Shown: positions 33,195-47,656, counted from the stretch's first letter. The stretch: 64,000 bases of DNA from Regnicoccus_A sp014224355 (GCF_050920705.1 NZ_CP154799.1:1116001-1180000); one strand, 5' to 3'. The notes: generated by a model from the letters alone, not told the origin. Numbers and translations are program-made.

Positions 33195-34028
33195 TCAGAA
33201 GATTTTGGTGTGCATCAGGCGCCCCAGCTTGGCGCGCAGGCTCTTGCCTTCCTTGGTGGGGTCGGTCAGGGGCACCTCCTCGCCACGCAGGCGTCGGGCG
33301 ACATTGGTGTAAGCCTGCCCTGCCGGGGAACGGGTGCCGTTGAGGGTGAGCGGCTCGCCGCGGTTGGTGGAGACGATCACCTGGTCGTCTTCCAGAACAA
33401 GGCCGAGCAGGGGCAGGGCAAGAATGTCGGTGACATCGCTCACCGAGAGCATCTCCTGGTTGGCCATCATCCGGGGCCTCACCCTGTTGAGCACCAGCTG
33501 GATCGGCTTGATCTCACGGGTCTGCAGCAGACCGATCACCCGATCCGCATCCCTCACCGCCGACACCTCCGGGGTGGTCACCACCAGGGCTTCCCGGCAG
33601 GCTGCAGCGGCATTCTTGAAGCCGTCCTCGATGCCTGCAGGACAATCGATCAGGACGTAGTCGAATTGCTCGGCCAGAAGCCCCACGATCTTCTTCATGT
33701 CGTCGGGGGTGAGCCACTCGAGCATGCGTGGGTTGCCGGCCGGGAGCAGGGAGAGGTTGGGCTCCTGCTTGTGCTTGACCAGCGCCTGTTCCAGACGGCA
33801 ACTGCCTGCAAGCACCTCCTGGGCGGTGTAGACGATCCGGTTCTCCAGGCCCAGCAGGAGATCAAGGTTGCGAAGGCCGAAGTCGGCATCCAGCACGGCG
33901 GTGCGGGCCCCCTGCTTGGCCAGGGCAATGCCCAGATTGGCCGTGAGGGTGGTTTTTCCGACGCCCCCTTTGCCGGAACAGATCAGAATCGTGCGGTTCT
34001 GTGCGCTCGTCACGGGAATGCCAGACAT
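33195..34028 (-). CDS. minD: Septum-site determining ATPase MinD
   Basis: 277 residues. The deviant Walker A motif CSGKGGVGKTTLTANLG, switch I DADFGLRNLDLLLG, and switch II YVLIDCPAGIEDGFKNA are intact, and the C-terminal GEEVPLTDPTKEGKSLRAKLGRLM ends in a membrane-targeting amphipathic helix region. The ATG at 34028 was chosen (MSGIPVTSAQNRTILICSG). Middle gene of minCDE. Confidence 0.96.
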   Translation of the reverse strand: MSGIPVTSAQNRTILICSGKGGVGKTTLTANLGIALAKQGARTAVLDADFGLRNLDLLLGLENRIVYTAQEVLAGSCRLEQALVKHKQEPNLSLLPAGNPRMLEWLTPDDMKKIVGLLAEQFDYVLIDCPAGIEDGFKNAAAACREALVVTTPEVSAVRDADRVIGLLQTREIKPIQLVLNRVRPRMMANQEMLSVSDVTDILALPLLGLVLEDDQVIVSTNRGEPLTLNGTRSPAGQAYTNVARRLRGEEVPLTDPTKEGKSLRAKLGRLMHTKIF

Positions 34029-34119
34029 GCCAGAGATTATGGCCCCGAACTCCGGCCAGCCCATGGTTCAGGAGCCGGCCTTTGCGGAGCTGCTGACTGT
34101 GACACCCGTAGGGGCCTGA

Positions 34120-34803
34120 TCAACTGCTGAAGGGGGGCCAGCTCGGCTCGGCGGGATCGATGCGGATCAGCCCATCAACCAAGCGGGCCTGCTCGCAGAA
34201 GCCTGGAGGCGGGGAGTCCTCCGGTCCCCTGGCGATCACTTCGGCGATCCGCAGCTGCAGGGGCCGCAGCTGCAGGGCCACGATCCTGGCGCCTGAATCA
34301 CCATGGCAACCGGCATGGGCCACGCCCCGCAGCCGGCCCCACACCAGCACATCGCCGCCGGCACTGACCCGGGCCCCTGGGTTGACGTCCCCGAGCACCA
34401 GGGCCGTGCCCTCCACCTGAAGATGGTCACCGGAGCGCAGAGTGCCCCGCTGGATCACCAGATCACTGCTCGCCAGGGGTTTCGGGGTGGGCTCAGCGGC
34501 GGCGTTCAGGTGCAGGCGGGTGGTGAGCCCGATCGCCGCGGCAGCGACCAGGGTGAGGGGCTGGACCCCTTCCACCCCCACCAGTTCCAGCTGGTGAGCG
34601 GCCAGCTGACGTTCCAGGGCACGAAGGTCAGTCACCGTGAGCAGCCAGTCGCCGCTCTGAAGCAGCAGCGCTCCGCTGCCGATCACGCCCTCGAGTCCAT
34701 GATTCACCTGCTCCGGCACGGGAGCGGTTTCGGGGCCCTGTGCCGGCAGCATCAATTGATGGGGAAGGCCGCTGCGGGCAGCCGGCACGAAATCGGCAGC
34801 CAT
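34120..34803 (-). CDS. minC: Septum-site determining protein MinC
   Basis: 227 residues. The C-terminal beta-helix domain is clear: LRSGDHLQVEGTALVLGDVNPGARVSAGGDVLVWGRLRGVAHAG with the RSG and G-D-V-N-G-A pattern that binds MinD. The N-terminal FtsZ-inhibiting domain is weakly conserved. First of the three min genes, 91 bases before minD. Confidence 0.92.
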   Translation of the reverse strand: MAADFVPAARSGLPHQLMLPAQGPETAPVPEQVNHGLEGVIGSGALLLQSGDWLLTVTDLRALERQLAAHQLELVGVEGVQPLTLVAAAAIGLTTRLHLNAAAEPTPKPLASSDLVIQRGTLRSGDHLQVEGTALVLGDVNPGARVSAGGDVLVWGRLRGVAHAGCHGDSGARIVALQLRPLQLRIAEVIARGPEDSPPPGFCEQARLVDGLIRIDPAEPSWPPFSS

Positions 34804-34826
34804 CGCCGCATGCGGAGGCGCCCAAC

Positions 34827-36096
34827 TTAGGCAGCACCACGGCGGTTCCCCCCCAGGGCGCGGAGCCGCTCACGCAGGGGCTCGCTCACCTCCGCAGGGT
34901 GGATCAACCAGGCCAGCTCCACCGGCTTCACCAGGCTGGCCACCAGGGGGGAGCAGTCCTCCAGGGCCGCCAGCGATTCCCCATCCCAGAGCCGCAGGCC
35001 ACCTTTGTAAGGGTGATAACCACGGTTCTGGCGCTGTTGAAGGGCACAGCACAGGCTGGCACTGAGTCCGGCGGCCTTGCTGAGCGTCTGGGCGAGGGCA
35101 AGCAGCTCCAGCCGTTCACCGGCCCCGAGGTGGCTCACATCGCTGGCCTTGAGCAGGCGGCGGTCCAGCAGGCGCCCGCAGAGCTCCTGCAGCTCCGGCG
35201 GTCCGTCCTCCCGCCAGCGCATCAGGTGGTAGCCGGTGCGCAGGTCGTCGTTGGCCAGGTAGGTCTCCAGATCGAGGCTGTCAGGGCGCCACAGCCAGAC
35301 CGCCATCACGGCATCGGCGCTCACCCCCCTCCCGTCCGAGGGTGCGGGCCCTTTGGATCGTCTGGGACAGCAACCAGTTGCAGACCACATTCAGCCGGTG
35401 GTTGTAAAGGCTGCGGTACATCAGGCTGCGCACCACCAGGTAGTGCTCCACGGCCATCAGCCCCTTAGGGTGCAGTGCCAGGCTGCCGTCGGGTGCCAGG
35501 GTCAGGGCGCCCAGGATCCTCTCGAGATCCAGCTGGCCATAGCTGGCACCGGTGCTGTGGCTGTCACGCAGCAGATAGTCGAGCCGGTCGCAATCCAGCT
35601 GGCCGCTCACCAGTGAGGCCAGCGCGGGGTGACGGTGGACCCCATGCTCGAGCAGGTCAGCCACCGCATCGGCGCTGCCGCAGGCATGGCGCTCCAGGAT
35701 CTGCCGCAGGGCCGGGTGTTCCCGCACCAGCCGGGCCGACCAGGTTTCGTGGCGCAGTCCATACATCTCCTCACCGGAGTGGCTGAGCGGGGCGTGCCCC
35801 ACGTCGTGAAGCAGGGCCGCGGCGTAGAGGACCCCCTGATCCTCTGCCAGCTGGGGGGCCTGACGCGCCAGCTGGCGGAGGGCGAGCCTGGCCAGGTGCA
35901 GCACCCCCAGGGAGTGGGTGAAGCGGCTGGACTCGGCGCCGTGGAAGGTGAGGAACGCCGGCCCCAGCTGCCGGATCCGGCGCAGTCGCTGGAAGGGGGC
36001 GGTCTCGATCAGCTCCATGGCCAGAGACTCGGCCGGCAGGCTGGCCTCCAGCCGGATCGCCCCGTGCAGGGGATCGTGGTAGGTGCGGCCGCTCAT
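34827..36096 (-). CDS. HD-domain phosphohydrolase, reading frame shifted once
   Basis: The first 256 residues (MSGRTYHDPLHGAIRLEASLP) include the HD metal site in RFTHSLGVLHL, LYAAALLHDVGHAPLSHSGEE and QLDCDRLDYLLRDS, typical of dGTPase-like and YpgQ/YwfO-type hydrolases acting on nucleotides. After SQTIQRARTLGREG the frame is lost; removing one G from a six-base run (C run 35324-35329 on the plus strand) continues with VSADAVMAVWLWRP and ends at 34827, 422 residues in total. The restored C-terminal half is plausible coding sequence. Its start overlaps the protease stop by four bases. Confidence 0.86.
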
Positions 36097-37345
36097 GGCG
36101 AGATGAGGTCCTGCACCAGTTGCTCGGCGGCCAGCTCCAGCCAGCTGTCGTCCTCCCCTCCTGGATTGAGAGGCTCCGGCTGGGGCAGCTCCAGGTCGGG
36201 TTCGATGCCCTGGTGCTGGATGTCGCGGCCGCTGGGTGTCACGTAGCGGGCCACCGTCACGGCCAGGCCGCTGCCGTCCCCCAGGTTGATCAGTGTCTGA
36301 ATCAGCCCCTTGCCGAAGGTGCGACTCCCCAGCAGAGGTGAGCGCCCGTCGTCCTGGAGGGCGCCCGCCAGGATCTCACTGGCGCTGGCGGTGCCGCCAT
36401 TCACCAGGGTGACCATCGGGCCGGAGAACAGCTGCCCGATCGCGGCCTGCCTGCGCTCGCTCAGTCCTTCACGGTTGACGGTCTCGACGATGGGCTCGGC
36501 GTCGAGGAAGGCACTGGCCACGGCCACCCCCCCCTCGACAAGGCCGCCTGAGTTGTTGCGCAGATCGAGAATCACCCCTTCCACGCCGCTGGTGCCGAAC
36601 TGCTCGAGGGCCTGACGCACTCCTGCGGGAACCGGCTCACTGAACTGGTTGATGCGCAGCAGGCCAAGGCGGTGACCGTCCCTCTCCACCAGCCGGGAAC
36701 GCACAGGTTGCAGCTCCACCCGCTGACGCTTCAGCAGCATCTGTAGGGGCTCAGCGGACGGGCCGGGGGGCGGATCCGCACCAGCACGCTGGTTCCTGCC
36801 GGCCCCCTCAGCTGCGCGGCCGTGGCCTCCAGCCCCAGGCGGCGGCAGGCCTCTCCCTCCACTTCCAGCAGTTCGCTGCCCGAGCTGATGCCGGCGGCGG
36901 CGGCCGGCGATCCATCCAGCGGCGCGATCACCACGATCCCCTGCCCGTCCCCTCCAAGGCTGAGCTGCAGGCCGACGCCGCTGACGCTTCCCTCCGTGGT
37001 GGCACGCAGTGCTCTGTAGTCGTCTGGGCGCAGCACACGGGTGTAGGGATCGCCGAGGGGCTCGAGCATGGCGGCAATGGCGTCATAGGCCTCGGCGCTG
37101 GTCTCGATCGGATGTTCCAGGGCCTTCTGGCGCAGCCTCCGCCAATGAACAGTTTCAAATCGTGTGGGGTCGACGTAGCTCTGGTTCACCAGACGCCACG
37201 CCGCCACCACCAGCTGCTGGGCATCGTTGAGGGCCAGGGCCGGGCCCGGCCTCAGCCACAATCCTGCGCAGAGCAGCAGGGCCACGGCCAGGGCCCTGGC
37301 CCGCCGGAGGATCCTGCGGAAGGAGCGGGGCTTCAGCGCGCTCAT
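36093..37345 (-). CDS. C-terminal processing protease (CtpA family), reading frame shifted once
   Basis: The N-terminal part has a signal-like hydrophobic segment (ALAVALLLCAGLWL) and a PDZ domain (GSVSGVGLQLSL, GIVVIAPLDGSPAAAAGISSGSELLEV). The C-terminal part holds the serine-protease domain with the catalytic Ser in GGTASASEILAGAL and Lys in RTFGKGLIQTL. The two halves are in different frames; adding one base to the six-base run at 36765-36770 joins VRIRPPGPSAEPLQ to MLLKRQRVELQPV, giving 417 residues. In cyanobacteria, CtpA trims the D1 protein; which paralogue this is cannot be told. Divergent from petB. Confidence 0.87.
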
Positions 37346-37427
37346 GGCGCCGGGGCCAGGGACGGGATGGCGATCACGACCGAAGCGCGGGTATCGGTAG
37401 ACTCTCGCAACCCCAACCCAGCACTGC

Positions 37428-38102
37428 ATGGCGAACTCGTCTCCCGCCGCCAAGTCGTCTCCCGTTTTCGACTGGTTCGAGGAGCGCCTGGAACTCCAGG
37501 CGATTGCGGACGACATCTCCTCGAAGTACGTGCCGCCCCACGTCAACATCTTTTATTGCCTCGGCGGCATCACACTGGTGTGCTTCCTGATCCAGTTCGC
37601 CACTGGGTTTGCGATGACCTTCTACTACAAGCCCACTGTGGCCGAGGCCTATTCCTCGGTTCAGTACCTCATGACCGATGTCAGTTTCGGCTGGCTGATC
37701 CGCTCCGTGCACCGTTGGAGCGCGAGCATGATGGTCCTGATGCTGATCCTGCACGTGTTCCGTGTGTACCTCACCGGTGGCTTCAAGCGTCCCCGTGAAC
37801 TCACCTGGGTCACCGGTGTGGTGATGGCCGTGATCACTGTCTCCTTCGGTGTCACCGGTTACTCCCTCCCCTGGGATCAGGTCGGATACTGGGCCGTCAA
37901 GATCGTCTCGGGTGTTCCGGCAGCGGTTCCCGTTGTGGGCGACTTCATGGTCGAACTCCTTCGAGGCGGCGAAAGCGTTGGACAGGCCACCCTCACCCGC
38001 TTCTACAGCCTGCATACCTTTGTGATGCCCTGGTTGCTGGCTGTGTTCATGCTCATGCACTTCCTGATGATCCGCAAGCAAGGCATCTCGGGTCCTTTGT
38101 GA
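37428..38102 (+). CDS. petB: Cytochrome b6
   Basis: 224 residues, four membrane helices. Haem-ligand histidines appear in RSVHRWSASMMVLMLILHVFRVYL and YSLHTFVMPWLLAVFMLMHF; the extra Cys near VPPHVNIFYCLGG binds the c-type haem ci. The protein is part of the cytochrome b6f complex. It is followed by petD after 69 bases. The N terminus (MANSSPAAKSSPVFDW) is slightly longer than in many homologues. Confidence 0.98.
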   Translation: MANSSPAAKSSPVFDWFEERLELQAIADDISSKYVPPHVNIFYCLGGITLVCFLIQFATGFAMTFYYKPTVAEAYSSVQYLMTDVSFGWLIRSVHRWSASMMVLMLILHVFRVYLTGGFKRPRELTWVTGVVMAVITVSFGVTGYSLPWDQVGYWAVKIVSGVPAAVPVVGDFMVELLRGGESVGQATLTRFYSLHTFVMPWLLAVFMLMHFLMIRKQGISGPL

Positions 38103-38171
38103 TCAGCGGGCACTCCGCGATCCATTTCTTTTTGCCTTCCCTCTTCTCTTACCCCACACCTGGTGCCTGCG

Positions 38172-38654
38172 ATGCACATCCTCAAGAAGCCTGATCTCAG
38201 CGACCCCAGCCTGCGCGCCAAGCTCGCCAAGGGCATGGGCCACAACTACTACGGAGAGCCTGCCTGGCCCAACGATCTCCTCTACATCTTCCCGGTGGTG
38301 ATCCTCGGAACCATCGCCATGGTGGTGGGACTGGCTGTTCTCGATCCTGCCATGCTCGGTGACAAGGCTGACCCCTTCGCCACGCCCCTGGAGATCCTGC
38401 CTGAGTGGTACCTCTACCCGGTCTTCCAGATCCTGCGGGTTGTTCCCAACAAGCTTCTCGGCATTGCCCTGCAGACGATGGTCCCCCTGGGCTTGATGCT
38501 CATCCCCTTCATCGAGAGCTTCAACAAGTTCCAGAATCCGTTCCGCCGCCCTGTGGCCATGGCCGCTTTCCTGTTCGGAACGGTGTTCACCATTTATCTG
38601 GGCATCGGCGCTGCTCTGCCGATCGACAAATCACTCACTCTCGGTCTGTTCTGA
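38172..38654 (+). CDS. petD: Cytochrome b6f subunit IV
   Basis: 160 residues, the canonical length, starting MHILKKPDLSDPSLRAKL. The conserved PEWYLYPVFQILR segment (the PEWY quinol-oxidation loop) and three membrane helices are intact. The open frame starts nine bases upstream with GTG, but the ATG fits the family better. Confidence 0.98.
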   Translation: MHILKKPDLSDPSLRAKLAKGMGHNYYGEPAWPNDLLYIFPVVILGTIAMVVGLAVLDPAMLGDKADPFATPLEILPEWYLYPVFQILRVVPNKLLGIALQTMVPLGLMLIPFIESFNKFQNPFRRPVAMAAFLFGTVFTIYLGIGAALPIDKSLTLGLF

Positions 38655-38673
38655 TCCAACGTCCTGGAGACCC

Positions 38674-38703
38674 AAAAGCCGCCGTTCCATCGGCGGCTTT
38701 TTT
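38674..38703 (+). terminator. Intrinsic terminator after petD (two-way)
   Basis: AAAAGCCGCCG-TTCCAT-CGGCGGC followed by six T, 20 bases beyond petD. The A tract on the left makes it able to work on the minus strand too, for the converging invertase gene whose stop lies at its right edge. Confidence 0.9.
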
Positions 38704-40219
38704 CATGGCAGCCCGTCAATCGCGAGCAGGGAGACGTCGGCAGGCTTGACCCGCAGCAGGTGGTGCAGAAGAAGAAAGCCCACAATTGTCCAGGTCTGGT
38801 AGGTGCGTGACTGCTGGCCCACCCAGGTACCGGTGGGCCCATCGAAATACTCGGCCCACTGCTGCCGCGGCAACTGATTCAGCTGCGACCAGTAGCACTC
38901 CTCGAGCATGGCCTTGACCTGACCCATCAACAACACGTCCGCCTGAGGATGGCACTGCTCATGCTGAAGGATCGCCCCGCCGAAGTACCAGAGCAGACTG
39001 GGCCAGTGCCCTCCGTTGTGATAGCTCCAGGGCCAGTTTTTGGGATCTGAGCCGGTCTTGTTCATCCACTCGGTGGCTTCCATGGGCGGATGGCAGATTC
39101 GCATCGGCATCTGCGCCATCAGATCGCTGCGGTTGTGCAAGACCAGGCGGAACAGGCCCCGCTGTTGCGGCGCCGTGAGCAAGCCGAACAGGCAGGCCAG
39201 GGAATTTCCGAGGGTGTAGAAGCGGAAATCGGGTCGGCCGGTGCGGATGTTGCCAATCAGGTAGCCACCACGGTTCTCCAGCCAGTCCTGCAGCCAGTCG
39301 GGGATCACCTGGGGCTGCACATTGAACTCGTTCTCGTGCTGATGGTCGCCGTACTGCTCGGTGGGGCGGCGGCGCAGAACCTGCATCGTCTTGCTGGTGA
39401 CCCAGTAATGCTTGAGCAGAAAGGATCGGAGGTCGTGGATCCACTGGCGGGTGAGCTCGAGCCGTTGCTCCAGCAAGCGGCTGCTTCGGTCACGGCGGGC
39501 GATCTCCATCAGATGGCCGCAGCTGCGCAGGCAACCGAACAGGATCACCTCCACCTCCAGGGGCCCCCCCAGACGTCCATCGGACGGTCGATCATGAAGG
39601 AGCAGTCTGGAACGAACAGCACCGGTGTTCCCTCGAAGGTGGGGTGCATCACCAGATCGAGTAGCAGCTGCACCCCCCGCTGCACCTTCTGACTGGCCCC
39701 GAACTCCCAATCCTTGCTTCGCTTGACGTAATACCAGCAGAGGATCGGCCACCACAGGCTGGCGTCCACCGACGTGATCCGTCCGATCGAGCGCTGGCCG
39801 TAGTCGGCCAGGAGCTGGCCGTTCTGCTCGATGAAACTGGTGGGGAAGACCCCCCGGGTCTGGTACGTGCTGCTCTGCAGGTCGAGGCAGACGCTCAGAA
39901 AGTGACGAACGATTTCAAAACGTCCCTCCAGCAGCAGGTGAATCATCACCGGCACGTTGTCGCGCAGGAACACCTCGCCGTAGTTGAGGGAGTCGTGGCT
40001 GCGGGGATGCCCCAGGGCGGCCACGGATCCCACCACGGATCCCTGAACCGAGACCAGGGTGCGCTCGAACTTCTCCCGGGCACTGGCTACAACTGCTTCC
40101 TCACGGGAGCTGGGGCGGACCCGCAGCCTCTCCTGGCTGAAATGTGTGGCCAAGCCTGGGCTCCTCTCAAACGGGGTCGGTGCCAGCGAAACCATAGGAA
40201 GGACGCGGCAACTGGGCAT
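38703..40219 (-). CDS. Neutral/alkaline invertase (GH100), reading frame shifted once
   Basis: The first part contains HDSLNYGEVFLRDNVPVMIHLL, GRITSVDASLWWPILCWYY and MIDRPMDVWGGP; the rest, in another frame, has PLEVEVILFGCLRSC, YHNGGHWPSLLWYFGGA and QHEQCHPQADVLL. All are GH100 blocks. Adding one base to the seven-base run at 39564-39570 joins DVWGG to PLEVEV and gives 505 residues. The enzyme hydrolyses sucrose to glucose and fructose in the cytoplasm. The ATG at 40219 was chosen; 40195 is an alternative. Confidence 0.87.
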
Positions 40220-40995
40220 CTCACCGTTGGCTCTTGAGACTGACTGACCGCTGAGCCGGGAGGGAGTGTGGTATGTTTTTGGACTGCGCGTGAGCCGGAA
40301 GGTGAACGCTGCAGGGCTTGCAACAGAGGAGTAGGCGAGAGCCGACGGCCGGTGTTGTAAGTTTCCAAAGCGGATGGGAGACCACCCGCGAGCCACCCCG
40401 AGAGCCGAGAGGCTTTTGAGGGGGCGCACCTGGACAACTCAAAAGTTTAGGAACTGACGCTTTTGCTGCGTCAGATGCCGATGAGCTTGATGCGCGAGAT
40501 GGGCTCCTGCAAGGGAGGCGTTAGCGGGTTGAGATTAGAGGTGTCAGACGAGATAGCAGCAAAGGTGTGAGGTCCCGTCAAAAGAAACAAGCATCAGGAG
40601 CTTGCCTGAGTTTTGAGCGGAGCACTTTCACGGGTGATCAGCTCAATGGATGTTCAGGTGAGTGACGGTGCGACCGGATCTGAGTGATTTGGAAAGTCGT
40701 TGCACGAGCAGCCGAAGGACGTCGCGAGGGCCGCATGGATGGGTGATCGAAACTCGATTGTCAGGGGAGACCCTGGCGGGAGATGAGCGCGAGAGGTTGT
40801 CTGTGAAGGTTGTTGCGGAAGAGATTGGTGATTGTGTGATGCACTCTCGAACCCTTCTGGCTAGAAGGAGGCCTTGACTGATTCTCGATGAAAGTTGAGC
40901 GATTGGGCAAAGGCGACATCATTTGCGATGACAGTTGACATTAATTTTAGCGTAAGCGAGGATTAAGTTAATTGAAGTTTACAGGAGTGATGACT
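40220..40995 (+). other. rRNA operon promoter region and long leader
   Basis: About 775 bases with no convincing gene; the frames that are open here lack coding features. It should hold the rRNA promoter and leader. Near 40442 is a 16-base segment complementary to the 16S-23S spacer, which places transcription start upstream of about 40440. Lower GC than the flanking invertase, typical of non-coding leader. Confidence 0.7.
40442..40457 (+). repeat. 5' strand of the 16S rRNA processing stem
   Basis: AAAGTTTAGGAACTGA here is perfectly complementary to TCAGTTCCTAAACTTT at 42635-42650 in the spacer after 16S. The two can pair around the 16S gene as an RNase III-type processing stem. The 5' arm lies about 540 bases before mature 16S, further away than usual. 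Confidence 0.7.
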
Positions 40996-42480
<1,485 letters not shown>

Positions 42481-42634
42481 ACAGGGAGACAACAACTGAT
42501 TGTGATGTCTGGCTATTTTATCGCTAGACCATGATCCTGTCATCTCGATGGTTAATCGGTACCTCAACCGACAAAAACGAAGCCAGATGGTATTCCAGCA
42601 ATGGGAGAGCAGATGTGCTGTCGTGGATGTCTTT

Positions 42635-42650
42635 TCAGTTCCTAAACTTT
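42635..42650 (+). repeat. 3' strand of the 16S rRNA processing stem
   Basis: Perfect 16-base complement of 40442-40457, in the spacer between 16S and tRNA-Ile, about 155 bases after the mature 16S end. Confidence 0.7.
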
Positions 42651-42678
42651 GTCTAGGTCACCCCGCAAGGGTATCCCT

Positions 42679-42752
<74 letters not shown>

Positions 42753-42761
42753 TTCGTGTTT

Positions 42762-42834
42762 GGGGGTTTAGCTCAGTTGGTAGAGCGCCTGCTTTGCAAG
42801 CAGGATGTCAGCGGTTCGAGTCCGCTAACCTCCA
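42762..42834 (+). tRNA. tRNA-Ala (anticodon TGC)
   Basis: 73 bases with acceptor GGGGGTT/AACCTCC, anticodon loop TTTGCAA on stem CCTGC/GCAGG, and T arm AGCGG-TTCGAGT-CCGCT. Nine bases after tRNA-Ile in the spacer. CCA not encoded. Confidence 0.97.
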
Positions 42835-43040
42835 CTGACCAACCCACCAGGTTCGCGAAAGCAACGGGAGAGAGCTTGCGGCGGTGAAATTAGACGATTG
42901 TACTGAAAGAAGGATTCTAGCTTCCTTTCATTTTACGGTGGCAACAATTTGACTGAAATCAAGTGTTGTCATGACCGTCATTGAAAAGACGCTGGACTCC
43001 AGTAGCATCAGCTGAGAGGTTGATGCAGCTGTGTTCAGTA

Positions 43041-43060
43041 GAACCTTGACAACTGCATAG
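43041..43060 (+). promoter_or_regulatory. Antitermination box (box B-box A type) in the rRNA spacer
   Basis: GAACCTTGACAACTGCATAG matches the conserved box found in cyanobacterial 16S-23S spacers (GAACCTTGAAAACTGCATA-like), thought to act in transcription antitermination of the rRNA operon. Confidence 0.75.
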
Positions 43061-43073
43061 GTAAGTCTGTAAA
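43051..43073 (+). repeat. 5' strand of the 23S rRNA processing stem
   Basis: AACTGCATAGGTAA then GTCTGTAAA pair with TTACCTATGTAGTT (46290-46303, one mismatch) and TTTACAGAC (46258-46266) after 23S, in the right antiparallel order. They form an interrupted stem around the 23S gene. Confidence 0.65.
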
Positions 43074-43332
43074 TAAAGCATCTCATGGATGCTTCAGCAG
43101 CAGCAACTGATTTTGGTGGTTATGCCACTGAGATCTGGTGTTGTTTTTGGAGCAATTCTAGAGTAGGAGCCGAGACTCCATATTGCTCCTGGTTCTTGCC
43201 AAAAGAACTGGGTTTGATCTTGTTTTCAGCATCAATGCGAGACTGAATGGAGAAATCCAGTTGGTTGAGCTGTTGACGATGAAAGCCAGAGAATCTGCGT
43301 ACAACCGCAGCAAGGTGATATGGAGATAAATT

Positions 43333-46220
<2,888 letters not shown>

Positions 46221-46335
46221 CACTTGGCCTTGCTCAAGACAAGAGTGAGATGAAGAGTTTACAGACAGTTGAGGCGAGAGCTTGAACCATTACCTATGTA
46301 GTTCTCAGGATTCACCTGAGAGCGATCAGAATCTT

Positions 46336-46454
46336 TCCTGGTGTTCATGGCACTGTGGACCCACTCCGACCCATCTCGAACTCGGATGTGAAACGCAGTA
46401 GCGGCGAAGATAGTTGGAGGGTAGCTTCCTGCAAAAATAGCTCAATGCCAGGAT
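46336..46454 (+). rRNA. rrf: 5S ribosomal RNA
   Basis: TCCTGGTGTTCATGGCACTG opens the molecule and GCCAGGA closes it; CCCATCTCGAACTCGG is the conserved loop region. About 115 bases after 23S. Confidence 0.95.
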
Positions 46455-46472
46455 AAAAACATTTGATTGCTC

Positions 46473-46500
46473 AAAAAAGCCGCCCTAGGGCGGCTTTTTT
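46473..46500 (+). terminator. Intrinsic terminator of the rRNA operon
   Basis: A perfect 28-base palindrome: A6, then GCCGCCCTAGGGCGGC, then T6 (with one more T beyond). It is 18 bases after 5S and can terminate in both directions. Confidence 0.93.
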
Positions 46501-46621
46501 TGTGTCTTGGATTCCGATGATGCCCCTGTGGAAGGGGCGGGTAGCAGCAAGAAACAGGAGGCTCGAATGGTTGTTTGCGTCAGATCGTTTAGGCTGGCTG
46601 GATGACAGCTGCTGACACCTT

Positions 46622-47656
46622 GTGGATCCTTCGGAGTTCGATCAACAAGTTGATCGTGCCACGAAACGGTTGAGGCGATTCGTTCAGAGGCTCTGGTGGT
46701 CGTGCCGACTCTGGGATCATTTTGACTGTGTCGATCTGAGTGCGGCTTTTGCTTACCATACTCTTCAATCTTTCTTCCCCATTCTGCTGATTATTCTTTC
46801 TTTGGCGAGTTGGATTCTTGGCCGTGATGATGGTTTGACAGGTCAGATTCTCGATCTAACTTCTCAAGTATTGCCTGGCTCAGCTCAGAAGATTGTTCGA
46901 ACCACGCTGGAGCAGCTCTACAGGCAGCGGGGCGGTGCTGGTGCTCTCGGTCTGGCCGTGTTGTTGATCACGGCGAGCAATGCCTACCTGAGCCTGCAGC
47001 GTGGGACTGATCATCTATGGTCCATCCGCTTTAAGCGGCACCAGCAGGGCAAGGATGCAGTGGTGGAGAGGCCTCTGTTTCAGAATGTGCTACAGGCGCT
47101 CAGGCGCTTTCTGATCTTGCGCCTCAAGGCCACGATGTTCCTGCTGGCAGTGGGCGCCCTCTTTGTGATAGATCAACTCACGGTCAACCTGCGCTTCACA
47201 GGGTTTCAGACTTGGCGAGGATTGACAGCTGCGCCTGTTGACTGGGCTTCCCAGTACCTTTTCCCCGTCTCGCCGCTTGCTGATTTCTTTGTCTCATTGT
47301 TTGTGGCTTCCTTGGTCTCTCTTGGGCTGCTGCGCCTCTTGCCATCCTGGCGAATCAGCTGGCAGCTTCTGTTGCCCGGTTCCTTCCTGGTGGGAGCTGC
47401 TTACACTTTGCTGAACTTTGCTGTTGGCCGAAGCATTGTTTCGCTTGGGGCGAGATTTCAAGCCTATGGATTCATCGGTGGGGTGCTTGTCCTGACGCTT
47501 TGGGTCTGGTTGTTGGGATTGATCTATTATTTTGGGGTAGCTTACAGCGTTGTGTTGAGCACCCCTGGGGCCCCAACAGCCGAGTGGTTTGAACTTCGCT
47601 CCGGCCTCGAGCGGGATCAACCGAGCCGCCGTGATCTTCCCTCCGACGAACGCTGA
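46622..47656 (+). CDS. YihY/BrkB-family inner-membrane protein
   Basis: 344 residues, about six membrane helices. The family pattern is visible as LSAAFAYHTLQSFFPILLIILS near the N terminus, LLITASNAYLSLQRGTDHLW, and AYGFIGGVLVLTLWVWLLGLIYYFG near the end. YihY was once called RNase BN, which is no longer accepted; function is unknown, with transport proposed. The apparent start is a GTG. GC is visibly lower than in surrounding genes. First gene after the rRNA terminator. Confidence 0.88.
   Translation: MDPSEFDQQVDRATKRLRRFVQRLWWSCRLWDHFDCVDLSAAFAYHTLQSFFPILLIILSLASWILGRDDGLTGQILDLTSQVLPGSAQKIVRTTLEQLYRQRGGAGALGLAVLLITASNAYLSLQRGTDHLWSIRFKRHQQGKDAVVERPLFQNVLQALRRFLILRLKATMFLLAVGALFVIDQLTVNLRFTGFQTWRGLTAAPVDWASQYLFPVSPLADFFVSLFVASLVSLGLLRLLPSWRISWQLLLPGSFLVGAAYTLLNFAVGRSIVSLGARFQAYGFIGGVLVLTLWVWLLGLIYYFGVAYSVVLSTPGAPTAEWFELRSGLERDQPSRRDLPSDER

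Larger units (their letters stand above)
42835..43332 (+). other. Second half of the 16S-23S spacer
   Basis: About 500 bases between tRNA-Ala and 23S with no gene. It holds the antiterminator box (43041-43060), the 5' arm of the 23S processing stem (43051-43073), and 260 further bases before 23S in which I see nothing definite. The minus-strand frame at 43120-43338 lacks coding features. Confidence 0.7.

Noticed and set aside
40662..40877. 71-codon frame in the rRNA leader
   Set aside because: Arg/Ser-rich with no coding character, within a region that should be untranslated leader.
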